Notes: a model not told the origin generated them from the sequence alone. Counted from the stretch's first letter, positions 1 through 6,690 are shown. The stretch: DNA of 8,411 bases from Burkholderiales bacterium UBA1834 (GCA_002339015.1 DDJC01000039.1:1-8411); one strand, 5' to 3'. A program made the numbers and translations.

Positions 1-592
1 GGATGAAGCCGCGGATCTTGCCCTCGTCGTTCTTGGCCCAGACCACGAACACATCGGCGATGGGCGAGTTGGTGATCCACATCTTGGCGCCGGTCAGCTC
101 ATAACCGCCGGCCACGCTGCGTGCGCGGGTGATCATGCCGCCAGGGTCCGAGCCATGGTTGGGCTCGGTCAGGCCGAAGCAGCCGATCCACTCGCCGCTG
201 GCCAACTTGGGCAGGTACTTCTGCTTCTGCGCCTCGGTGCCAAACTCGTTGATGGGCACCATCACGAGGGACGACTGCACGCTCATCATCGAGCGGTAGC
301 CCGAATCCACACGCTCCACCTCGCGGGCCACGAGGCCGTAGCACACGTAGTTCAGTTCGGCACCGCCGTACTGGGCCGGGATCGTGGCTCCCAGCAGCCC
401 CAGCTCGCCCATCTCGCGGAAGATGGTGGCATCGGTCTGCTCATTGCGGAAGGAGTCGCGCACGCGCGGCAGCAGGCGGCCTTGTGCGTAATCGAGGGCG
501 GCCTGCTGCACCTGGCGCTCTTCAGAGGTGAGCTGCTCGGAGAGCATGAAGGGGTCGTCCCAGTGGAAGGCGGCTTTGGAAGACGAGTTCAT
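1..592 (-). CDS. gcdH: Glutaryl-CoA dehydrogenase, N-terminal half (3' end outside window)
   Basis: Cytoplasmic FAD enzyme of the acyl-CoA dehydrogenase family that oxidises and decarboxylates glutaryl-CoA to crotonyl-CoA in lysine, tryptophan, glutarate and some aromatic-acid catabolism. About 197 residues are visible, roughly half of the usual ~395; the rest, including the catalytic Glu near the C-terminus, lies beyond base 1. The N-terminus reads MNSSSKAAFHWDDPFMLSEQ. The stretch ERVDSGYRS (residues 93-101) carries Glu, Arg and Ser with the spacing of human GCDH Glu87/Arg94/Ser95, which contact the glutaryl group; this favours GCDH over a generic acyl-CoA dehydrogenase. The flavin-site motifs CFGLTEPNHGSD (138-149) and WITN (172-175) are intact. 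The start is the ATG at 592-590; the upstream GAGAAAGA is only a weak ribosome site. It follows the thiolase by 69 bp on the same strand with no terminator seen, so co-transcription is likely. Confidence 0.9.
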   Translation of the reverse strand, partial: MNSSSKAAFHWDDPFMLSEQLTSEERQVQQAALDYAQGRLLPRVRDSFRNEQTDATIFREMGELGLLGATIPAQYGGAELNYVCYGLVAREVERVDSGYRSMMSVQSSLVMVPINEFGTEAQKQKYLPKLASGEWIGCFGLTEPNHGSDPGGMITRARSVAGGYELTGAKMWITNSPIADVFVVWAKNDEGKIRGFI

Positions 593-661
593 GGTGAGGG
601 TCTTTCTCAGGGATCTTGATTGAAAAGGCGTATGGATCAGCAGTGACAGGCCGCGCGGCGC

Positions 662-1864
662 TCAGACGCGCTCGATCACCAGCGCGAGCCCCTGGCCCAC
701 GCCGATGCACAGGCTGACCACGGCGTAACGGCCCTGACGACGCTGCAGTTCACGCGCCACGGTCAGGGCAAGCCGCGCGCCCGAGGCGCCCAGCGGGTGG
801 CCCACGGCGATGGCGCCACCATTGGGGTTGACGCGCGGATCGTCGAAGGCCACGCCCAGTTGCTTGAGGCAACCGAGCACCTGGCTGGCGAAGGCCTCGT
901 TGATCTCGATGATGTCCATGTCGGCCAGCGTGAGGCCGGCACGTTGAACCGCCTTCTGGATCGCCTCGACCGGGCCCAGGCCCATCACGCGCGGGGCCAC
1001 ACCGGCTGCGGCTGCCGACACCAGGCGTACGAGCGGCTTGGCCCCCACCGATTCGCCGATCTCGCGGCTGCCGATCAGCAACGCGGCGGCGCCATCGTTG
1101 ATGCCCGAGGCATTGCCGGCCGTGACCACGCCACCTTCGAACAGCGGGCGCAGCTTGGCCAGTGTCTCCAGCGTGGATTCAGGGCGCGGGTGCTCGTCGG
1201 TGTCGACGTGCAGCGGCGGTGTCTTGCGACCGGTGGGCACGTCGATGGCGTGGATCTCGCCCTTGAAGAAGCCTTCAGCCTGGGCCCTGGCGAACTTGGC
1301 CTGCGAGGCGGCGGCGAAGGTGTCGGCCTCGACACGGGTGATGCCCAGATCGTGCGCCACGTTGTCGCCCGTCTCGGGCATGGTGTGGTTGCCATACTCG
1401 CTGGTGACGCGCGGGTTCGGGAAGCGGGAACCGATGGTCGTGTCGTAGACCTTGATGTCGCGGCTGAAGGCCGATTCGGCCTTGGCCATCACGAAGGGCG
1501 CGCGGCTCATGCTCTCGACGCCGCCGGCCAGGTACAGGCTGCCTTCGCCGCAGGTGATGGCGCGGGCCGCGTCGATCACGGCCGCCAGGCCGCTGGCGCA
1601 CAGGCGGTTCACCGTCTGGCCGGGCACGCTCACAGGCAGGCCGGCGGCCAGGGCGGCGTTGCGCGCCACGTTGCGGGCGTCCTCGCCGGCCTGGTTGGTG
1701 CAGCCCAGGATCACGTCCTCGATCTGCGCGGCCTTCCAGGGCGAACGCGCCACCAGGGCCTTGATCACCTCAGCGGCCAAGTCGTCCGGGCGAACCGGGG
1801 CGAGCGCGCCCGCGTGGCGTCCGAAGGGGGTGCGCAGGCCGTCATAGAGAAACGCATTCAGCAT
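662..1864 (-). CDS. Acyl-CoA thiolase, 3-oxoadipyl-CoA thiolase (PcaF/PaaJ)-like
   Basis: A 400-residue type II (degradative) thiolase, which cleaves a 3-oxoacyl-CoA with free CoA to acetyl-CoA and a shortened acyl-CoA. Visible active-site elements are nucleophile Cys89 in VNRLCASG, the NEAF motif, His356 in GHPLGASGARL and the second Cys386 in SLCIGVGQG. The stretches NQAGEDARNVAR, AGGVESMSRAPFVMAKAES and YDTTIGSRFPNPR resemble the 3-oxoadipyl-CoA thiolases of the beta-ketoadipate and phenylacetate routes, although the usual GWRF is GSRF here. Next to glutaryl-CoA dehydrogenase it could instead work on acetoacetyl-CoA, so the substrate is open. I chose ATG 1864-1862: it has AAGGA (1870-1874) five bases upstream, and the family N-terminus (MLNAFLYDGLRTPFGR) begins there. 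The frame is open to an ATG at 1939, but that extension would translate an operator palindrome. Confidence 0.9.
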   Translation of the reverse strand: MLNAFLYDGLRTPFGRHAGALAPVRPDDLAAEVIKALVARSPWKAAQIEDVILGCTNQAGEDARNVARNAALAAGLPVSVPGQTVNRLCASGLAAVIDAARAITCGEGSLYLAGGVESMSRAPFVMAKAESAFSRDIKVYDTTIGSRFPNPRVTSEYGNHTMPETGDNVAHDLGITRVEADTFAAASQAKFARAQAEGFFKGEIHAIDVPTGRKTPPLHVDTDEHPRPESTLETLAKLRPLFEGGVVTAGNASGINDGAAALLIGSREIGESVGAKPLVRLVSAAAAGVAPRVMGLGPVEAIQKAVQRAGLTLADMDIIEINEAFASQVLGCLKQLGVAFDDPRVNPNGGAIAVGHPLGASGARLALTVARELQRRQGRYAVVSLCIGVGQGLALVIERV

Positions 1865-1904
1865 ACAAGTCCTTGTCGCGTGCAAAATCAGCAAGAATCG
1901 GCAT

Positions 1905-1927
1905 GATGTTCTGCACTGCAGAACATC
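1905..1927. promoter_or_regulatory. Operator palindrome O1 upstream of the thiolase
   Basis: A perfect 11-bp inverted repeat, GATGTTCTGCA and TGCAGAACATC, with a single central C at 1916. Its core is TGTTCTG-N5-CAGAACA (1907-1925). The near edge is 41 bp upstream of the thiolase ATG, where a repressor or activator site would be expected. The size and symmetry suit a dimeric regulator; IclR-family regulators often control pca/paa-type thiolases and bind sites of this general shape. That assignment is inference, and no regulator gene lies in the window. Confidence 0.7.
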
Positions 1928-1966
1928 GAAACGCTTCAACGCCCATCAGGCCCATCCTCACGGCGG

Positions 1967-1994
1967 ATGATAGCAGCATCAGAACGCCGAACCA
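1967..1994 (-). promoter_or_regulatory. Weak candidate promoter for the thiolase-gcdH unit
   Basis: On the minus strand TATCAT (1972-1967) could be a -10 element, with TGGTTC (1994-1989) as a poor -35 at 16-bp spacing. It lies between the two operator copies, and transcription from here would run into O1. The -35 match is weak, so the promoter may be activator-dependent or lie elsewhere in 1865-2077. Confidence 0.2.
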
Positions 1995-2050
1995 CTTAGC
2001 GGTTTCACGCATCCCTATTTCAGGCCAAGGAACACCATTCAGCAGAATTG

Positions 2051-2069
2051 TGTTCTGAAATGCAGAACA
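2051..2069. promoter_or_regulatory. Operator palindrome O2, second copy
   Basis: TGTTCTG (2051-2057), five bases, CAGAACA (2063-2069): the same perfect 7-bp arms and spacer length as O1, matching it at 17 of 19 positions. The centre (2060) is 144 bp from the O1 centre (1916). It starts nine bases past the stop codon of the protease gene. It could fold as a small hairpin in the protease transcript, but no T-run follows, so a terminator role is unlikely. A further CAGAA/TTCTG pair (2043-2047 and 2053-2057) overlaps one arm. Confidence 0.65.
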
Positions 2070-2077
2070 ACCAGTGA

Positions 2078-2785
2078 CTAGTAGCGTTTGGTCAAGGTGA
2101 GCTGGTCGTTGTCCCGCTTCATCTGGAAGCGGCCCAGAAAGCTGTTGCCCAGCAGCACATAGGGCATGGCCCCCTCGGAAACGGACCCTTGCACATTGTG
2201 GATCTCGACGTCGCCAACGCGCACACTGTTGAGTTTGACCCGGTAGGCACGAATGACGCCATTGGCTGTGCTGGTGTAGCCCGGCTCGCCATCCTCGTAC
2301 TTCAGGCCGATGCGTTTGGCCTCGGCCACGCTCATGGCCACGAGCGTGGCGCCCGTGTCGACCACGAAGTTCACCGAACGGCCGTTGATGGAGCCCAGCG
2401 AATGGAAATGCCCGCCGCGCCCTGCGGTCAGCACGATCTGGCTGCCGCCCCCTACGCCACCGCCCGTGCCTCCGATACTCACCGGCCCCTCACCCAGGCG
2501 GACGGTCTGGCGCTTGCCGCCGATGTCCACCACGGCCTGATCGGACGACACCGACAGCACCTTGACACCTTGGTGGCTGTCACCCGCGGCCAGTGCCTTG
2601 GGCTGCCCACCATTGATGACGAGCAGTGCCCGGTGGCCCATGCCGCCCGTCATGGCCACGCTCTGGGCCTGCGCCACGGAGGATGCCAGCCCCAGCAGGC
2701 TTGCCAGCCCCCACGCAGCCATGCGTGCCACGGCCACCCCAGCAGGGGTGGACGGCGAGTGTGAACGTGCAATGGCCTCGGTCAT
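2078..2785 (-). CDS. Exported retropepsin-like (clan AA) aspartic protease
   Basis: A 235-residue protein of the bacterial retropepsin-like group (TIGR02281-type). A hydrophobic stretch at about residues 22-38 ending in AQA at 38-40 predicts a signal peptide or anchor, so it probably acts in the periplasm. Residues ~41-103 form a small beta-rich domain (ALLVINGG, GVKVLSVSSDQAVVDIGGKRQTVRL) that recalls the periplasmic domain of GspC-type secretion proteins; this is only a resemblance. A Gly-rich linker (~104-115) leads to the protease domain with catalytic Asp143 in VVDTGAT. Like viral retropepsins, it has one such motif, so it would need to dimerise to be active. The flap-like and C-terminal parts (NSFLGRFQMKRDNDQLTL) fit the family. 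The start at 2785 has an upstream GGGGAG; the later Met22 would give a more standard signal peptide. Substrate unknown. It lies 81 bp downstream of yajQ on the same strand, possibly in its operon. Confidence 0.8.
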   Translation of the reverse strand: MTEAIARSHSPSTPAGVAVARMAAWGLASLLGLASSVAQAQSVAMTGGMGHRALLVINGGQPKALAAGDSHQGVKVLSVSSDQAVVDIGGKRQTVRLGEGPVSIGGTGGGVGGGSQIVLTAGRGGHFHSLGSINGRSVNFVVDTGATLVAMSVAEAKRIGLKYEDGEPGYTSTANGVIRAYRVKLNSVRVGDVEIHNVQGSVSEGAMPYVLLGNSFLGRFQMKRDNDQLTLTKRY

Positions 2786-2866
2786 GGTGGCGATGCTCCC
2801 CTGGTGTGTGCTTGATTGGTCTGGTCTGGCCTGGGTGACACCGGCATCATGCCCGGCCCTGCCCGG

Positions 2867-3358
2867 TCAATCGCGGAAATTGTCGAAGCTCAGGGGGGCG
2901 TCCTCGATTTCCTTGCGCAGCAGCGCCATGGCCGCCTGCAGGTCGTCACGCTTGTTGCCCTGGATGCGCACTTCCTCGCCCTGGATGCTGGCGTTGACCT
3001 TCATCTTGCTGTCCTTGATGACCTTGACGATCTTCTTGGCCAACTCGCTTTCGATGCCGGCCTTGACTTTGAGCACCTGCTTGACCTTATCCCCACCGAT
3101 CTTCTCGACCTTGCCGATGTCCATGAAGCGGATGTCGACCTTCTGCTTGGTGAGCTTGTTGAAGAGCACGTCGCGGACCTGATCGATCTGGAAATCGCTG
3201 TCGCCGAAGACGATGACCTCCTTCTCCTTCTTCTTGTAGTCGACGGCGGCGCTGGTGCCTTTGAAGTCGAATCGGGTGCCGATTTCCTTGGCGGTGGTGT
3301 CCACGGCATTGCCGACGGATTCGAGGTTCGGGTCGAGTTTCGTGTCAAAACTGGGCAT
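2867..3358 (-). CDS. yajQ: YajQ-family cyclic-di-GMP/nucleotide-binding protein
   Basis: A 163-residue protein, the full usual length of the YajQ (UPF0234) family. The hallmark N-terminus MPSFDTKLDPNLESVGNAVD, the FDFKGTSA segment (about 31-38) and the C-terminal VRIQGNKRDDLQAAMALLR are all present. Family members are small two-domain cytoplasmic proteins. The Xanthomonas homologue binds cyclic-di-GMP and works with a transcription factor, and E. coli YajQ has been linked to nucleotide and RNA binding; the target here is unknown. It is Lys-rich, and its DNA is lower in GC than its neighbours, consistent with its AAG-rich composition rather than transfer. The start is firm: AAAGGAG (3372-3366) lies seven bases before the ATG. 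It diverges from murB across 32 bp. Confidence 0.95.
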   Translation of the reverse strand: MPSFDTKLDPNLESVGNAVDTTAKEIGTRFDFKGTSAAVDYKKKEKEVIVFGDSDFQIDQVRDVLFNKLTKQKVDIRFMDIGKVEKIGGDKVKQVLKVKAGIESELAKKIVKVIKDSKMKVNASIQGEEVRIQGNKRDDLQAAMALLRKEIEDAPLSFDNFRD

Positions 3359-3390
3359 GGCATTTCTCCTTTGTCTGCGAAAATTCTGCC
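3359..3390. promoter_or_regulatory. Short divergent intergenic region, yajQ / murB
   Basis: Only 32 bp separate the two start codons. The stretch holds the strong yajQ ribosome site (3366-3372) and a short A/T-rich patch (about 3379-3385). It is too short for two separate promoters, so at least one promoter must lie inside the neighbouring coding sequence. No convincing -35/-10 pair was found. Confidence 0.5.
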
Positions 3391-4419
3391 ATGCACACGC
3401 CCCTGGCCGTGGAACACGGCGCCAATCTCAAGCAGTACAACACCTTTGGCTTGCCGTCGGCAGCCCAGGCGCTGGTGCGCATCACCAGCGAATCCGACGT
3501 GCGCCGCGTGGTCGACGATCCCGCCCTGGGCCGTGCACCCAAGTTCATCCTGGGGGGCGGCAGCAACCTGGTGCTCACGCAGGATGTGCAGGCCTGCGTG
3601 CTCAAGGTGGAGGTGATGGGCCGGCGTCTGCTGGAAACACGCGACGACGCCTGGATCATCGAGGTCGGCGCGGGCGAATCCTGGCACGGTACCGTTGAGT
3701 GGACCCTGGACCAGGGACTGCCCGGCCTGGAGAACATGGCCTTGGTCCCTGGCACCGTGGGCGCCGCGCCGGTACAGAACATCGGCGCCTACGGCATCGA
3801 GCTGAAGGACCGCTTCGAATCGCTGGACGCCGTCGACCTGATCACCGGCCGCACCGTGACACTGCGCAGCGAACACTGCGCCTTCGGCTACCGCGACAGC
3901 ATTTTCAAACAGCTCCTGGCCGGCAAGAGCGTGATCACGCGCGTGCGCCTGCGCCTGCCGCGCCCGTGGCAGCCCGTGCTGGGCTACCTGGAACTGGAGC
4001 GCAAGGTGGCCGAGACAGGGCTCACTGAGCCCGATGCGCGTCAGATCTTCGACTGGATCTGCGGCATCCGCCGCGCCAAGCTGCCTGACCCGGCGGTGGT
4101 CGGCAATGCCGGCAGCTTCTTCAAGAACCCGGTGGTGACGCCCGAGCAGTGCCGCGACATCATCAGCCGCGACCCGGAGATCGTGCACTACCCCATGCCC
4201 GACGGCACCTACAAGCTGGCCGCCGGCTGGATGATCGATGCCTGCGGCTGGAAGGGCAAGTCCATCGGTCGCGCGGGGGTGTATGAGAAGCAGGCCCTGG
4301 TGCTGGTGAACCGTGGCGGGGCCAGCGGGGCCGAGGTGGTCACGCTGGCACGTGCGATTCAGGAAAGCGTCTATGGGCGCTTCGGCATCCGGCTGGAGCC
4401 GGAGCCGGTGGTGGTGTGA
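3391..4419 (+). CDS. murB: UDP-N-acetylenolpyruvoylglucosamine reductase
   Basis: Cytoplasmic FAD enzyme that uses NADPH to reduce UDP-GlcNAc-enolpyruvate to UDP-MurNAc, the second committed step of peptidoglycan precursor synthesis. The 342 residues match the long type I (E. coli-like) form. The FAD-binding domain shows NTFGLPSAAQ (17-26), ILGGGSNLVL (53-62) and PGTVGAAPVQNIGAYGIE (120-137). Catalytic candidates are Tyr167-Arg168 in FGYRDSIFK, the proton donor Ser242 in GNAGSFFKNP, and Glu336 in LEPEP, equivalent to the E. coli Arg159/Ser229/Glu325 set. No Shine-Dalgarno sequence precedes ATG 3391, so initiation may be weak or on a leaderless or very short leader. The N-terminus aligns with the family, which supports this start. 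It converges with the glycosyltransferase gene with a 4-bp gap and no terminator between. Confidence 0.96.
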   Translation: MHTPLAVEHGANLKQYNTFGLPSAAQALVRITSESDVRRVVDDPALGRAPKFILGGGSNLVLTQDVQACVLKVEVMGRRLLETRDDAWIIEVGAGESWHGTVEWTLDQGLPGLENMALVPGTVGAAPVQNIGAYGIELKDRFESLDAVDLITGRTVTLRSEHCAFGYRDSIFKQLLAGKSVITRVRLRLPRPWQPVLGYLELERKVAETGLTEPDARQIFDWICGIRRAKLPDPAVVGNAGSFFKNPVVTPEQCRDIISRDPEIVHYPMPDGTYKLAAGWMIDACGWKGKSIGRAGVYEKQALVLVNRGGASGAEVVTLARAIQESVYGRFGIRLEPEPVVV

Positions 4420-4423
4420 GCCG

Positions 4424-5647
4424 CTAGACCGCGGTTGCCGGGCGGGCCAGCAGCGCGTCGAGCAGGCGCCGGTAGAGCGGGCCTGCGCGCGCATCCAGAT
4501 GGGACTGCGCATGCCGCATCGCACGGGCCGAGGCCTCCCGCCAGGCCGCGTCATCATCAAGCAGGCGGGACACCGCCCGGTCCCAGTCCTGGCTCACCGC
4601 ATCGCCAACGGGCAAGGTGGTCTGCCAGTGCAGTCCCTCTGGCAATGACACCACGCAGCCGGCATCATCCACCGTGTCCGGCAAGGCTCCGCGGTCAGAC
4701 ACCACCGGCACCACGCCATTGAGCATGGCCTCCAGCGCCACGCGCCCGGCAGCCTCATGAACCAGCGAGGGCATCAGCACGACGCGGCTGCGGGCCCACA
4801 CGGTAGACAGGTCATTTTGGCTGGGTGACACGAACACCTGTTCACAGCGAGACGGCGGGATGCCGCGCCTCTGCAACGCACTGAACCATTGATCTGCACC
4901 TGCCCGGCCTTCAACGATCAGCAGCGGCTGTCCCGGCCGGTTCTCCAGCCACTGGTGCACCAGCCCTGCCACCACGGCCAAGCCCTTGGCCGGCTCCGGG
5001 TTGATGAAGGTGACGAACACGCGTTCACTGGCCGCCAGCTGCTCGGGCGCGTGCAGATAACTGCCCAACGGTGTCGGCACCGTGGTGAGCGGCGCGCCGC
5101 GTCCCCAGGCCAGCGCATGCCGGCCATGCATGAAAGCGCTGGGCACCCAGAAGGCATCGACCTCGGCAGGCTGTGGCCCCGCGGTCGCCACCAGGTTGTG
5201 CAACACCATCACCACCCGTGCGCCAGCCTGGCGAGCCTGCGCGCGGCGGTGCAGGTCACCATCGTCCAGGCCGAAAGTCAGCACCACGTGCGGTGAAAAG
5301 CCTGCCAGCAGTTCGTGCCACCGCTGCGCAAAGGCAGGTCCGTGGTCCAACGCCCACTGGTTGCGCCGTGCAGGCTCCGTGATCAGCAGGCGGTGATGCA
5401 CACCGCGATCGGCAAGATCCAGCCAGGTCCCTGGGAGCTGGTTGAGCACGCCTGCCTGCCCGATGCCCAGACGGGCGAACACCGGCTCCAGGTGCGCCGC
5501 CGACGCGCCATTTTCACAACCGGTGGTGGCCAGCGAACGCACCTCGCAGCCCGCCAGGGCCAAGGCCTCCGCCATCTGGCGCATGCTCTGCGCAGCGCCA
5601 CTGGACGGATCGTAGACGGACTGCCCCTGCAGCAGCAGGACGCGCAT
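4424..5647 (-). CDS. Glycosyltransferase, GT4 family
   Basis: A 407-residue retaining glycosyltransferase with the two-domain GT-B fold, predicted cytoplasmic; it would move a sugar from a nucleotide donor to an unknown acceptor. The N-terminal domain opens with MRVLLLQGQSVYDPSSGAAQSM (a Gly-rich acceptor-side loop; GAAQSM is at 17-22). The C-terminal donor domain shows FVTFINPEPAKG (211-222) and the GT4 EX7E motif from Glu298 to Glu306 (HEAAGRVALEA), followed by GVVPVVSDRGALPD (311-324). Donor and acceptor cannot be read from sequence. The ATG is 8 bp past the stop of the PEP-CTERM gene, so the two are almost certainly co-transcribed; it may glycosylate that protein or take part in exopolysaccharide synthesis (inference). 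The ribosome site AGGG about ten bases upstream is modest. Confidence 0.85.
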   Translation of the reverse strand: MRVLLLQGQSVYDPSSGAAQSMRQMAEALALAGCEVRSLATTGCENGASAAHLEPVFARLGIGQAGVLNQLPGTWLDLADRGVHHRLLITEPARRNQWALDHGPAFAQRWHELLAGFSPHVVLTFGLDDGDLHRRAQARQAGARVVMVLHNLVATAGPQPAEVDAFWVPSAFMHGRHALAWGRGAPLTTVPTPLGSYLHAPEQLAASERVFVTFINPEPAKGLAVVAGLVHQWLENRPGQPLLIVEGRAGADQWFSALQRRGIPPSRCEQVFVSPSQNDLSTVWARSRVVLMPSLVHEAAGRVALEAMLNGVVPVVSDRGALPDTVDDAGCVVSLPEGLHWQTTLPVGDAVSQDWDRAVSRLLDDDAAWREASARAMRHAQSHLDARAGPLYRRLLDALLARPATAV

Positions 5648-5655
5648 GCGGGCGG

Positions 5656-6573
5656 TCAGCCCTGCTTGCGGCGGCGACGACCGGCGAGCAGGCCCGCCAC
5701 ACCGAGCCCGGCCAGCGCCATGGCCCAGCTTTGCGCCTCGGGCACCGGCACCGCGTTGATGCCGACATCGATGGAGTTGCCAGGCACGACGACACGCAGG
5801 AAGTCGCCGTTCATGCTGGCGGGCGCAGGATCACCGGGCGACGTCCAGCGCTCGCCTGCTTCGCTCAGATGGGCCTCGAGCAGCACGTACCAGTACCAGT
5901 CGGGGTTTTCTTCCCAGCTGTAGGCCTGGTGGTAGGCGGACAGCTCACCGGCAAAGGTGTGCAAGCCGGTTTGCTCGGTACCCAGGTAACCGCTGACCTC
6001 CGTGTAGCCGCGCGCGTTGCCACGCAGGGCCTGCGGTGTCACGCCGTCGGTGTAGGCCATGTTGGCAAAGCCCATGTGCAGCGTCCAGTTCACGCTGGCG
6101 TAGTCATAGCCCGTGGGCAGCGGCGTGTGGCGCCAGTCGATGCTGAATTCATAGGCGGCCTTGAGCTGGTCGCCATCGACCAGGTTGCCCGTGACCTTGC
6201 CGCCCCACACAAAGGCCACGCCCGTGGTGTCTCCACGCGAGTAGTACAGCGAGTAAGGATCGCAGGCGCCGTCGTAGCAGGAGGCATAGCGGCGCGAATA
6301 GAGCTCGCTGTCAGCGAACTCGGCCTCGCCCGAGAGCTTGAAGCCCATGCCCAGCGTACTGCCACTGGCCTTGGTCTCATCAAGCTCGCCAGTGAAAAAG
6401 CCGGAGTTGGAGTAGGTGCCCACGGCCGAGTAATCGGCCTGCAGCGCCGCGGTGGAGACCGGAGGTGGCGGCGTGATCTCGATGTCATCGGCCAGAGCCG
6501 GGACAGGGGCAGCCACGATCACGCCCAGCTGGATCAACTGCCGGGCCTTGTTCAGCAGGGTGTCTTGGGTCAT
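5656..6573 (-). CDS. PEP-CTERM sorting-domain surface protein
   Basis: A 305-residue predicted exported protein. An N-terminal hydrophobic stretch (about 13-28, ending PALA before DD) acts as signal peptide. The C-terminus is a PEP-CTERM sorting tag: VPEAQSW (277-283), a short membrane segment AMALAGLGVAGLLAG, then RRRRKQG. Exosortase (EpsH/Xrt) systems recognise such tags. The motif here is PEA rather than PEP, a variant that I believe is tolerated in Burkholderiales. The middle is rich in Tyr, Trp, Ser, Gly and acidic residues and looks beta-rich (for example SWEENPDWYWYVLLEAHLSE). One region has two Cys close together (CYDGAC). I do not recognise a specific function. I chose ATG 6573 because it starts just before the signal peptide; the open frame continues to 6669, but the added residues are not signal-like. 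No clear Shine-Dalgarno is seen. No exosortase gene lies in the window. Confidence 0.85.
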   Translation of the reverse strand: MTQDTLLNKARQLIQLGVIVAAPVPALADDIEITPPPPVSTAALQADYSAVGTYSNSGFFTGELDETKASGSTLGMGFKLSGEAEFADSELYSRRYASCYDGACDPYSLYYSRGDTTGVAFVWGGKVTGNLVDGDQLKAAYEFSIDWRHTPLPTGYDYASVNWTLHMGFANMAYTDGVTPQALRGNARGYTEVSGYLGTEQTGLHTFAGELSAYHQAYSWEENPDWYWYVLLEAHLSEAGERWTSPGDPAPASMNGDFLRVVVPGNSIDVGINAVPVPEAQSWAMALAGLGVAGLLAGRRRRKQG

Positions 6574-6601
6574 TTTGGAGTGATGCGTCCACTGGACTGC
6601 G

Positions 6602-6637
6602 AAGTTAGGACAAGGCCGCCACTGTAAATTTCTGTAA
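6602..6637 (-). promoter_or_regulatory. Candidate promoter of the PEP-CTERM/GT operon with response-regulator-like direct repeat
   Basis: On the minus strand TTACAG occurs twice in tandem (6637-6632 and 6627-6622) separated by AAAT, a 10-bp period. TTTACA (6628-6623) sits 15 bp before TAACTT (6607-6602), which could be a -10 element 29 bp upstream of the ATG. Direct repeats of one helical turn overlapping the -35 position are typical of OmpR/PhoB-type activators. The assignment is inference. Confidence 0.35.
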
Positions 6638-6690
6638 GGCGCTTGTACCCCCCTAGAAGTTGGGGGCACCCCCTGGTGTGGTGGGGCGTG

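Noticed and set aside
797..1906. Long plus-strand open frame of 369 codons
   Set aside because: It is antisense to the thiolase, His/Arg/Gly/Ala-rich with no family motif; such frames arise from codon bias in GC-rich genes.
2051..2069. Hairpin just after the protease stop as a terminator
   Set aside because: The stem is short, no T-run follows, and the same sequence recurs at 1907-1925 as an operator-like palindrome.
2786..2866. Possible terminator or promoter between yajQ and the protease gene
   Set aside because: There is only an imperfect CCGGCAT/ATGCCCGG stem without a T-run, and a short TGGTCTGGTCTGG repeat; neither supports a call.
4420..4423. Terminator between the convergent murB and glycosyltransferase genes
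   Set aside because: The gap is 4 bp, and no stem with a T-run was found on either strand around it.
3001..4560. Long minus-strand open frame of 519 codons
   Set aside because: It runs antisense through murB and overlaps yajQ in another frame; both real genes have clear catalytic or family motifs.
5731..6627. Plus-strand open frame of 298 codons
   Set aside because: It is antisense to the PEP-CTERM gene and shows no recognisable domain or signal.
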